6,377 nt of DNA from Desulfobacteria bacterium. GTDB taxonomy: Bacteria; Desulfobacterota; Desulfobacteria; Desulfobacterales; C00003060. Under the pieces are notes generated by a model. It saw only the letters and a list, made by a program, of their open reading frames with translations. It did not search any database and had not been told where the DNA came from. The stretch is taken from positions 1-6,377 of the forward strand of contig JAQYWL010000419.1 in NCBI GenBank assembly GCA_030145035.1. The letters are read 5' to 3'. Below are positions 1-5,186 of this stretch, piece after piece. Position 1 is the stretch's first letter; each line of letters begins with the position of its first letter. The position numbers and the translations under genes were made by a program.

Positions 1-970
1 ACAACTCCTGGAAGGTGCTGATGCCTCGTCGAAGGAGATCATCAGATTTGGGTCCGTTGGGAACACGAAAATCCTGAAGGTCTCTAAAGTTGAGTTGTTG
101 AGCCAAGACACGGGCCTGGGCCAGAAGCTCCAGATCATTTTGAGTTATTGATTTAAAAAAGCCCCCGTGTTTGCGACAAATTCCAGCAATGACCAGAGGA
201 ACGTAGCGCTCTGAAAACGGATCATTCAGAATGTCGGCAAATGGTGCATGACACTCTTCGCAACGTTTGGTGCCTTTTACCATCAAATGCCTGTCCACCC
301 TGCTTCGACACTTATGTTTCGTGGCAGTGAACACGTCTCGGCATCTGTGACAGATATATACGTCATGGTCATTACCCTGCCGCAATAGAGAATCGTCAAC
401 AAAGAGTACTTCCCTACAGGAACATTTTCTACGCAGGCCGTACAACATGAATTGAGTTTCTGCATTTTTCTTACAAGTCGGGCAGGTGGTTCTATACAAG
501 GGAGCAAGTTTGCTTCTCAATGCATTGAGAAACTGATCGAAGATAAGCTTCTTGTGGCGCAAAGGCGATAGAGTGAAACCAGCTCTTGTTTGAAGAACAG
601 GAATCGGATCGATGTCTATGCCTATAACGTTTGCTCCCATCCGGATTGCTTCATGAAGGGTCGTGCCACCACCTATCATCGGGTCCAGGATGATTTTGCC
701 CTCTAAGCCCCCTGCCTCGTAAAAATTCCGCTTGCCCGAATCATCTACAAGTTGCTTAAGGATATGACGAAACGTAGTACCGGAACGACGTGCCCACCAT
801 TTGTGCAAATAGGTATTGGGCCGATACAGATGCTTGTTATATGATTCAAGGGTTGCTAGCTCGTTTGCTGCGTCTTCAGGGAAGGTCTTGTCGATGGGAA
901 TCTCTTCTGAGTATGGTGTTTCAAGTTGGCTGGCGCGAAAGTCGAATCCTGTTTGAATTGGTACACGCAT
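1..970 (-). CDS. Adenine-specific DNA methylase with zinc ribbon (COG1743-like), 3' end outside window
   Basis: Reading leftward from ATG at 970-968, an open frame of 323 codons reaches the window edge without a stop. Early residues contain HKWWARR (about 56-62), and residues 96-104 read DPMIGGGTT, the SAM-binding motif I, followed by GANVIGIDIDP. Both are typical of the Zn-ribbon-containing DNA adenine methylases related to DUF1156 proteins. Residues 163-240 carry a zinc-ribbon-like set of cysteines (CPTC, CSC, CHRC, C221, CEEC), plus C265 and H268. The last visible residues, RRGISTFQEL, match the linker that precedes the catalytic half in this family. The catalytic DPPY/NPPY-type motif is not in view, so activity cannot be judged. 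The start is supported by AGGGAAG about 6 bases upstream. It is divergent from cas1. In known loci such methylases act in anti-phage modification systems or as orphan enzymes; which applies here cannot be seen. Confidence 0.88.
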   Translation of the reverse strand, partial: MRVPIQTGFDFRASQLETPYSEEIPIDKTFPEDAANELATLESYNKHLYRPNTYLHKWWARRSGTTFRHILKQLVDDSGKRNFYEAGGLEGKIILDPMIGGGTTLHEAIRMGANVIGIDIDPIPVLQTRAGFTLSPLRHKKLIFDQFLNALRSKLAPLYRTTCPTCKKNAETQFMLYGLRRKCSCREVLFVDDSLLRQGNDHDVYICHRCRDVFTATKHKCRSRVDRHLMVKGTKRCEECHAPFADILNDPFSERYVPLVIAGICRKHGGFFKSITQNDLELLAQARVLAQQLNFRDLQDFRVPNGPKSDDLLRRGISTFQEL

Positions 971-1007
971 TGGATCTTCCCTGATTCTGTGAATAGGCGG
1001 GGAAGGG

Positions 1008-1041
1008 GCCCCGGGGAGAAGACGAAGGGACTTCTCGGGGC
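1008..1041 (-). promoter_or_regulatory. GC-rich hairpin in or at the start of the methylase leader
   Basis: GAGAAG (1016-1021) pairs with CTTCTC (1031-1036). After a 3-base GGG bulge on one side only (1013-1015), GCCCC (1008-1012) pairs with GGGGC (1037-1041). This gives 11 base pairs with a 9-base loop. It lies between the predicted -10 box and the ribosome-binding site of the methylase. It could be a leader structure affecting mRNA stability or translation, or a DNA-level operator. There is no T-run, so it is not a standard terminator. Confidence 0.45.
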
Positions 1042-1070
1042 ACTATAAGGGCAGGGTTGAAGCTTGTAAA
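1042..1070 (-). promoter_or_regulatory. Predicted sigma70 promoter of the DNA methylase gene
   Basis: On the minus strand a -35 box TTTACA (1070-1065) is separated by exactly 17 bases from a -10 box TATAGT (1047-1042). Each box matches 5 of 6 consensus positions. Transcription would begin near 1035, giving a leader of about 65 bases that contains most of the GC-rich hairpin at 1008-1041. Confidence 0.6.
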
Positions 1071-1147
1071 TAAAAAAATACCCTCTAAAGCTTCTCTTTC
1101 ATCTATGATGCTGAACTTCTACCCTCCCGCCTGAACCAGCTTAACGG

Positions 1148-1174
1148 TTGACTAATATGGTCTTTCTTGATACT
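1148..1174 (+). promoter_or_regulatory. Weak candidate promoter for the cas1-cas2 unit
   Basis: TTGACT at 1148-1153 is a good -35 box, but the best -10 candidate, GATACT at 1169-1174, has only 4 of 6 matches and a short 15-base spacer. It is the best plus-strand promoter I find between the divergent genes. It is tentative. Confidence 0.25.
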
Positions 1175-1199
1175 TACAGATGACATTCGCCCTTGCTAC

Positions 1200-1235
1200 G
1201 TCAATCCTTACCGAGATGGTGCCATGAACTGAAAC
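1200..1235 (+). repeat. Solitary CRISPR-repeat-like 36-mer upstream of cas1
   Basis: This 36-base segment begins GTCAATCCTTACC and ends GAACTGAAAC. That is the general form of many 36-37-base CRISPR repeats, with a 5' G, CAATCC and a 3' GAAAC end, and it has a small internal dyad ATGG-TG-CCAT. It lies 61 bases before the cas1 start. Only one copy exists in the window, so it is not an array. It may be a leftover repeat of a lost array, or chance resemblance. Confidence 0.3.
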
Positions 1236-1239
1236 TGAG

Positions 1240-1270
1240 AACCCCATTTCTCATCAAGAGAGGTGGGGTT
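1240..1270 (+). promoter_or_regulatory. Strong hairpin immediately before cas1
   Basis: AACCCCA (1240-1246) pairs with TGGGGTT (1264-1270). Pairing continues inward through two U-G wobbles and TCTC/GAGA to a 5-base loop ATCAA, giving a 13-bp stem. Only a short T-containing stretch (CTTTT) follows after 5 further bases, so a canonical terminator is not supported. A leader or attenuator-like role, or a terminator for transcription arriving from the left, is possible. It also ends 2 bases before an alternative GTG at 1273, which argues for starting cas1 at 1297. Confidence 0.45.
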
Positions 1271-1296
1271 TCGTGCTTTTGGTACTGGAAAGGCTC

Positions 1297-2310
1297 ATGC
1301 AGCTTGTCATCAATACCCCTGGAACATTCATTACCCAAAAGGATGAATGCTTTCGCCTGAAACAAAAAGAGAAGAAGTTCGATATTTCCCCGCTGAAAGT
1401 CGAAAGTATCCTCATCTCCAACCAGGCCATGATCTCAAGCCAAGCCGTAGTGCTTGCCCTTGAGCACAACATCGATATTATCTTTCTGGACAACTATGGC
1501 GATCCCGTGGGACGGATCTGGTTTTCCAAGATGGGAAGCACCGCTTTGATTCGAAGAAAGCAGTTGGAGGCAATGGACAGCCCATTAGGACTTCAGCTCG
1601 TCGTAGACATGGTGGATCGAAAGCTCGATAACCAGATCCGTTTTCTGAAGAAATCGATGCACGCACGCCCTGGCAGGGAAGACCACTTTCTTGCACCTAT
1701 CCAGGCCATCGAAAAGGTTAAATCAGGCCTTCACTCCGGTGGTACCGACCTGGAAAGTGCCCGCAAGCGCCTTATGGGGCTTGAGGGGACCGGAGGCAGG
1801 AACTATTTTCAGTGTTTATCTGGTTTGCTTCCCGAGAAGTTCCAGTTCAAAGGGCGCTCCCGCAGGCCGGCAAAAGATCCGTTTAATGCCTGTCTGAATT
1901 ACTGTTACGGCATCCTCTACTCCCTGGTTGAAAAGGCATGCATCCTTTCAGGTCTTGATCCTTATGTGGGGTTCCTGCACACGGACAATTACAACAAAAA
2001 GTCTTTGGTGTTCGACCTGATTGAACCCTTCCGGATTTACGGTGAGCAAACAGCCGTCCATCTTTTTACTGGCAGAAAGATGAAAGACGATTATTTTGAC
2101 AGCCAAGAAGAGGCCGTATCTCTGAATCAGACCGGCAAACCGGTGGTCGTTGAAGCCATGAATAAGCATCTGGACGAAGGTGTCCGTTACCGGAGAAAAA
2201 ATGTGAAGCGGCGCTTTATCATCCAGCATGAAGCCCATCGCCTGGCCAATCTGCTGTTAGCGGATTCCAAACAGACAAGGTCGGAGTGGCTGGAGATCAA
2301 GGAGTTTTAG
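1297..2310 (+). CDS. cas1: CRISPR-associated endonuclease/integrase Cas1
   Basis: Cas1 is the metal-dependent catalytic subunit of the Cas1-Cas2 integrase that inserts new spacers into CRISPR arrays. The 337-residue protein has the family's usual length, a beta-rich N-terminal domain (about 1-75) and the alpha-helical catalytic domain. The expected active-site residues are visible: E163 in LEGTGGRNYF, H228 in GFLHTDNYNK and E243 in FDLIEPFR, with D240 nearby. The frame opens at GTG 1273, but ATG 1297 (MQLVINTPGTF) is preferred. GGAAAGG at 1287-1293 precedes it, and family members begin near this point. It ends 1 base before cas2, so the two are co-transcribed and probably translationally coupled. 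Nothing looks broken. Subtype cannot be assigned because no effector genes are in the window. Confidence 0.96.
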   Translation: MQLVINTPGTFITQKDECFRLKQKEKKFDISPLKVESILISNQAMISSQAVVLALEHNIDIIFLDNYGDPVGRIWFSKMGSTALIRRKQLEAMDSPLGLQLVVDMVDRKLDNQIRFLKKSMHARPGREDHFLAPIQAIEKVKSGLHSGGTDLESARKRLMGLEGTGGRNYFQCLSGLLPEKFQFKGRSRRPAKDPFNACLNYCYGILYSLVEKACILSGLDPYVGFLHTDNYNKKSLVFDLIEPFRIYGEQTAVHLFTGRKMKDDYFDSQEEAVSLNQTGKPVVVEAMNKHLDEGVRYRRKNVKRRFIIQHEAHRLANLLLADSKQTRSEWLEIKEF

Positions 2311-2311
2311 G

Positions 2312-2608
2312 ATGTCAGTACTCGCTTGGATACTTTACGACATTAGCGCCGACAGACGCCGGAACAAGGTGGCCAAGGCATGCAAACAATACGGCCTGAT
2401 CCGCGTTCAAAAAAGTGTGTTCTTGGGAAAACTCGAGAGGAACCGCTTTGACGAACTGGCCGAGGCGTGCTTGAGCTTAATCGATGAAGAAACAGACAGC
2501 GTTTATCTGTTTCCTTTCTGCCAGGAAGACTTCAGGGCGGTGCAGGTCCTGGGGCAGGGTTTTGACAAAAAACTGGTCAACGACGAGATGCTATCCCAGT
2601 TCTTTTAG
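2312..2608 (+). CDS. cas2: CRISPR-associated protein Cas2
   Basis: Cas2 forms the central dimer of the Cas1-Cas2 spacer-integration complex and has a ferredoxin-like fold. The 98-residue protein opens with a first beta strand SVLAWILYDIS carrying the conserved aspartate D10, followed by DRRRNKVAKACKQYG and a basic QKSVFLGKL strand. Later comes the SVYLFPFC strand. Length and order fit Cas2 well. GGAG near the end of cas1 (about 2300) serves as ribosome-binding site for the ATG at 2312. Its 3' end has a divergent partial copy 2.5 kb downstream (5055-5186), which is highly informative about the history of the locus. Confidence 0.95.
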   Translation: MSVLAWILYDISADRRRNKVAKACKQYGLIRVQKSVFLGKLERNRFDELAEACLSLIDEETDSVYLFPFCQEDFRAVQVLGQGFDKKLVNDEMLSQFF

Positions 2609-2651
2609 GTAGAATAGTATTACGAAACAGGGCGGAGCCAAATATACCGAT

Positions 2652-3533
2652 ATGCCAGCAAAACATCCTGAAATAATTGCAGAGCTGATCAAGGCCCAGG
2701 CCGACAAATTACGGCCCTTTAGCCTATCTTCTTTCTTCTCGGACAAGCCCCTGAAAGAGGTATTTCAGAAGATTGACAGAACCATGCAGTTTTTCTCAGT
2801 ATATGTCTTTATGGAACGCTTAGAGGAGGATCTCTGGGAGGACGACCGGTACATGGACAAAGAGGAAGTCCATTTGTGTTCTCGGGTGGAAGAGGAAGCC
2901 AGAAAGTATTGGTGGGAGAGAAACAGGGAACACCTGAAGCTTATTGATGAACGGGTGGAATCGTTAAAAAACGACCCGGAATATAGGGACATGAAAGAGG
3001 GGGATCTCAGGGACAAAGTCATTGAGGATTTGAATCAAGAGGTTTATCCGATAGCCATTGAACTTGTGAAGGAAGAATATCAAGAGTTTTATGAAGACGA
3101 GTGGGAAGAATACTGGAAAAAGGAGGACCCTTTCAAGAATAGAATAGAATACCGTTATCATCGCAGATACGAAATGCCGTCGCCATTCGACTACTGGGAT
3201 AGCCGAAACGCCTGGCAGCAATACTACTTTGGCAGAGATCAAACCGGTCTTTTCTATTATGAACAGGGTGGCTCCGGCAGCAGCGGCCAGCGGTACAACC
3301 ACGGGTTTTATGGCCACCTGTTTGCCCTCTTAAACAGCGAAGCCCTTGTACCGACCTACTTTTTTACTTATGACAGCCACAATCATTTTGTCTTCAATCG
3401 AAAAGAAGACAACCTGTGGCTCAACTTTTTTGATCTGGTTGGTAATTTTCGGATAGAGCGGGAGGGAAGCGAGCGGATTCTTAAAGATGTGAAGAGGATA
3501 GAGAGACGCAGGAGTTTGATAGAGAGTTGGTGA
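2652..3533 (+). CDS. Uncharacterised protein encoded directly after cas2
   Basis: I do not recognise this 293-residue protein. It follows cas2 by 43 bases on the same strand with no terminator between, so it is probably in the cas1-cas2 transcript. Residues about 50-165 are highly charged, acidic and probably helical, with many E, K, R, W and Y (for example EEARKYWWERNREH and EFYEDEWEEYWKK). Residues about 166-265 are strikingly aromatic (PFDYWDSRNAWQQYYFG, FTYDSHNHFVF, NLWLNFFDLVG) and contain a Gly/Ser linker at about 206-212. A basic tail, KRIERRRSLIESW, closes the protein. No signal peptide, transmembrane segment, nucleotide-binding motif or recognisable nuclease motif is visible. The ATG at 2652 is the only sensible start, because an in-frame stop lies at 2610-2612. 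Its ribosome-binding site is weak (GGAG about 14 bases upstream). It could be an accessory protein of CRISPR adaptation (inference from position only). Confidence 0.85.
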   Translation: MPAKHPEIIAELIKAQADKLRPFSLSSFFSDKPLKEVFQKIDRTMQFFSVYVFMERLEEDLWEDDRYMDKEEVHLCSRVEEEARKYWWERNREHLKLIDERVESLKNDPEYRDMKEGDLRDKVIEDLNQEVYPIAIELVKEEYQEFYEDEWEEYWKKEDPFKNRIEYRYHRRYEMPSPFDYWDSRNAWQQYYFGRDQTGLFYYEQGGSGSSGQRYNHGFYGHLFALLNSEALVPTYFFTYDSHNHFVFNRKEDNLWLNFFDLVGNFRIEREGSERILKDVKRIERRRSLIESW

Positions 3534-3616
3534 CCAATAAGGCGCTGAAACAATTCTTTTGAATTGGTCAATATGGTGATTCCGTTGAAATCCACAATCC
3601 GAATTCCAAAGTGTTC

Positions 3617-3643
3617 CAACTGTGACCGGATGTGTCACGGTTG
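3617..3643. repeat. 10-bp hairpin, 7-base loop
   Basis: CAACTGTGAC (3617-3626) pairs with GTCACGGTTG (3634-3643) with one U-G wobble, leaving the loop CGGATGT. It lies 84 bases after the stop of the unknown gene. Lacking a T-run it is not a textbook terminator, but it may protect or end the cas transcript. Confidence 0.45.
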
Positions 3644-3663
3644 TGTAGGATACAAAAGAATAG

Positions 3664-3709
3664 GTGCATTTTGGTTTATGAAATGGTGGTTTCGTAAACC
3701 AAAATGCAC
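3664..3709. repeat. Long near-perfect hairpin, 20-bp stem
   Basis: GTGCATTTTGGTTTA (3664-3678) is followed 16 bases later by its exact reverse complement (3695-3709). Inside, GAAA (3680-3683) pairs with TTTC (3690-3693) after one U-G wobble, so the stem is 20 bp with the 6-base loop TGGTGG. Such a stem is far longer than expected by chance. No T-run follows. Possible identities are a foldback mobile repeat, a bidirectional transcription barrier between the cas unit and the ATPase gene, or a structured RNA. Confidence 0.7.
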
Positions 3710-3757
3710 ATTTCTGGGAGATACGCTTTAGTGTCGGGCAGGTCGTTTATAACCGTT

Positions 3758-3793
3758 TGCATATGCAATCATATGCATATGGGAGCATATGCA
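3758..3793. promoter_or_regulatory. 36-bp symmetric cluster of four CATATG boxes
   Basis: The segment reads GCATATGC, 3 bases, CATATG, CATATG, 3 bases, GCATATGC, and is symmetric about 3775/3776 apart from the two 3-base spacers. CATATG boxes are centred at 3762.5, 3772.5, 3778.5 and 3788.5, so the outer and inner boxes are 10 bp apart, one helical turn. This geometry suggests cooperative binding of a dimeric or tetrameric DNA-binding protein. It lies about 35 bases upstream of the predicted ATPase promoter. Confidence 0.5.
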
Positions 3794-3827
3794 TTTCGAT
3801 ATAAATCGAGTCGTCATCCTTTCCCTC

Positions 3828-3854
3828 TTGAATTACGCAGATATGCGTTATACT
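3828..3854 (+). promoter_or_regulatory. Predicted promoter of the ATPase gene
   Basis: TTGAAT (3828-3833) resembles a -35 box, and TATACT (3849-3854) matches the -10 consensus at 5 of 6 positions, with a 15-base spacer that is short of the ideal 17. The start would fall near 3861, roughly 32 bases before the ATG at 3893. The promoter lies within the inverted repeat at 3832-3881. Confidence 0.45.
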
Positions 3855-3881
3855 ATAGCGCGTAGTGCAAATCTGCGTAAT
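3832..3881. promoter_or_regulatory. Operator-like inverted repeat spanning the ATPase promoter
   Basis: ATTACGCAGAT (3832-3842) is repeated as its exact reverse complement ATCTGCGTAAT (3871-3881). A nested dyad ACGCA-GATA-TGCGT occupies 3835-3848. The left arm overlaps the -35 box and spacer, the -10 box lies between the arms, and the right arm abuts the Shine-Dalgarno sequence. Because the left arm is upstream of the expected start, a DNA operator is more likely than an mRNA hairpin. Binding here would repress the ATPase gene, possibly by its own product (inference). Confidence 0.55.
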
Positions 3882-3886
3882 GGAGG
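3882..3886 (+). promoter_or_regulatory. Shine-Dalgarno site that decides the ATPase start
   Basis: GGAGG touches the ATG at 3887 but sits 6 bases before the ATG at 3893, so the second ATG is the likely initiation codon. The site also abuts the right arm of the operator-like repeat. Confidence 0.65.
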
Positions 3887-3892
3887 ATGTTC

Positions 3893-5008
3893 ATGAATCC
3901 GTTTCATTATGGACAAATTGTAAAAAAGGCCGACTTCTGTCGCCGACCGGAATTGGATAGAAAATTGGCCGACAGCATAAAAAGAGGGCAAAATGTCTAT
4001 ATCCAAGGTGAAAGGCGTACCGGCAAAACGTCACTGATTTGTGAAACCATCCGCAAATTGAAAAAAAACAGAATGATCTATGTGGACCTATTGGAGGTCA
4101 AATCATCAGACGACTTTCTGAAACGGATTGTCACGGCCATCATTGATATGGAACAGAGCGCGGGATTTGTGGATAGAATATTCCAGAAACTATCTCACAT
4201 AAGGCCGGTTGCATCCATCGACCCGATAACGGGTTTGCCTACTTTTTCCTTAGATTCCTCAGTTGAACTAAAACCTGATTCGATACCCGGTGTTGTAGAC
4301 CTCATATCGTCCTACCATTCCAAAACGAAACCGATAGTTGTGGTCTTGGATGAATTCCAGGATATTCTGAATTTGAAGGACGCACGCGAGGCCTTGGCAT
4401 TGCTGAGAAGCAAGGTCCAGTTTCAATCGGACACCCCTTATGTGTTTGCGGGAAGCATCCGCAATGAAATGGACCGCATTTTCAATGATCCGGGCAGTGC
4501 TTTCTTTAAGTCAGCTGTACCGATCCAGGTCGGCCCGATAGACAAAGACACATTTCAGAAATTCATCATCAATAGATTTAAGACCGGAAAGAGACGTATA
4601 ACCGCTGAATCGCTGAACACAGTATTTGCCATCTGCTTCAATATCCCAGGAGACATACAGCAGCTTTGCAGCGCATTGTGGGATACGACTCCCTATGGGG
4701 ACAACATTTCTGAGGAACAGATACCCATGGCGCTGGAACAGATTTTTGCCCACGAACTCAAAGGCTATGAAACTACGCTTAAAATCGTTACCAAACAGCA
4801 GCTAAAACTGCTGACTGCCTTGGCAAGACAAGGCGGTAAAGCCCCCATGTCGTCAGGGTTCCTGAAAGACTCGGGAATTGTTCAGGCATCTTCTGTTCAA
4901 AGGGCTCTGAACAGGCTTTTAGGACTCAGGATCGTATTCCATCACGAAAACGAATACAGGTTCGTAAATCCCTTTTTCAGAGCCTGGCTTCTTCATAAGA
5001 AATTGTAG
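3893..5008 (+). CDS. AAA-type (ATPase_2-like) ATPase with C-terminal winged-helix segment
   Basis: This is a P-loop NTPase of the archaeal-type/STAND-related ATPase family. Counting from ATG 3893, Walker A is GERRTGKTS (about 39-47). Walker B is IVVVLDEFQDIL (about 148-159), with the acidic DE pair. A sensor-like FAGSIRNEMDRIF lies near 186-198. The last 75 or so residues (TKQQLKLLTALAR, SSVQRALNRLLGL, FVNPFFRAWLL) look like a winged helix. The frame opens at ATG 3887, but GGAGG (3882-3886) directly abuts that codon. ATG 3893, giving MNPFHYGQIV as is usual in this family, has proper spacing and is preferred, for 371 residues. Members are widespread, often stand-alone and of poorly known function; regulatory, toxin-like or defence roles have been suggested for related proteins. 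It has its own promoter and operator-like dyad, so it is a separate unit from the cas genes. Confidence 0.9.
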   Translation: MNPFHYGQIVKKADFCRRPELDRKLADSIKRGQNVYIQGERRTGKTSLICETIRKLKKNRMIYVDLLEVKSSDDFLKRIVTAIIDMEQSAGFVDRIFQKLSHIRPVASIDPITGLPTFSLDSSVELKPDSIPGVVDLISSYHSKTKPIVVVLDEFQDILNLKDAREALALLRSKVQFQSDTPYVFAGSIRNEMDRIFNDPGSAFFKSAVPIQVGPIDKDTFQKFIINRFKTGKRRITAESLNTVFAICFNIPGDIQQLCSALWDTTPYGDNISEEQIPMALEQIFAHELKGYETTLKIVTKQQLKLLTALARQGGKAPMSSGFLKDSGIVQASSVQRALNRLLGLRIVFHHENEYRFVNPFFRAWLLHKKL

Positions 5009-5054
5009 CTTATTGAGTTGAACCGTCTTACATGATGTTCAGACTAAAAGGGAC

Positions 5055-5186
5055 TAAACACACAGCGTCTATTTGTTTCCCTTCTGTCAGGAAGATTTCA
5101 GGTCGGTGCAGGTCTTGGGCCAGGGTTTTGACAAGAAGCTGGTAAACGACGAGGTGCTGGCATACTTGTTTAGACATGAAAAATAG
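5055..5186 (+). pseudogene. cas2: Truncated 3' remnant of a second cas2 gene
   Basis: Reading in frame from 5064 gives SVYLFPFCQEDFRSVQVLGQ and then GFDKKLVNDEVLAYLFRHEK before TAG at 5184-5186. This matches the last third of the intact Cas2 upstream. The residue differences are A to S, M to V and a different last few residues, with a 4-residue C-terminal extension. By hand alignment, 83 of 96 bases (5064-5159) are identical, and 11 of 13 differences are synonymous. Homology fades at about 5055, where an in-frame TAA replaces a GAA codon. No start codon or 5' part exists, so it cannot make Cas2. Its final 11 bases overlap the HEAT-repeat start, an arrangement typical of translational coupling in an intact cas2-HEAT operon. 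It is a fossil of a different cas2 lineage, not a recent duplicate. Confidence 0.9.

Larger units (their letters stand above)
3534..3892. other. Dyad-rich gene-free region between the cas unit and the ATPase gene
   Basis: About 360 bases hold no convincing gene. The region begins with an 8-bp inverted repeat, TGACCAAT (3531-3538) and ATTGGTCA (3563-3570), overlapping the stop codon of the preceding gene. A local CAATTC-TTTT-GAATTG hairpin sits inside it (3551-3566). Further right lie two larger hairpins, a CATATG palindrome cluster, a small TCGAT-ATAA-ATCGA dyad (3796-3809) and the ATPase promoter, most listed separately. No clear intrinsic terminator with a T-run is present. Confidence 0.7.

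Noticed and set aside
283..507. Minus-strand 74-codon reading frame inside the methylase gene
   Set aside because: It lies in another frame of the same strand within the continuous, motif-bearing methylase frame, so it is a shadow.
790..984. Plus-strand 64-codon frame
   Set aside because: It is antisense to the methylase N-terminus, which has clear family motifs, and has no family resemblance of its own.
1273..1296. Upstream GTG start adding 8 residues to Cas1
   Set aside because: It starts 2 bases after a strong hairpin and has no good ribosome-binding site. The ATG at 1297 has GGAAAGG in front and gives the usual Cas1 N-terminus.
2964..3317. Minus-strand frame with a hydrophobic, membrane-like translation
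   Set aside because: It is fully antisense to the unknown gene. The hydrophobicity is the expected mirror of its acidic, charged codons.
3172..3440. HNH nuclease motif in the protein after cas2 (residues around SHNHF)
   Set aside because: The HNH letters are adjacent residues in one strand, without the spacing or the beta-beta-alpha metal motif of HNH nucleases.
3383..3619. Minus-strand frame whose first 30 or so residues (EHFGIRIVDFNGITILTNSK) look protein-like
   Set aside because: It needs a TTG start without a convincing ribosome-binding site, and most of it runs antisense to the unknown gene after cas2. At best 3540-3619 is a scrap of an older gene, which I cannot show.
3664..3709. Intrinsic terminator for the cas unit
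   Set aside because: The stem is strong, but it is AT-rich in the middle and no T-run follows on either strand, so I list it as a hairpin only.
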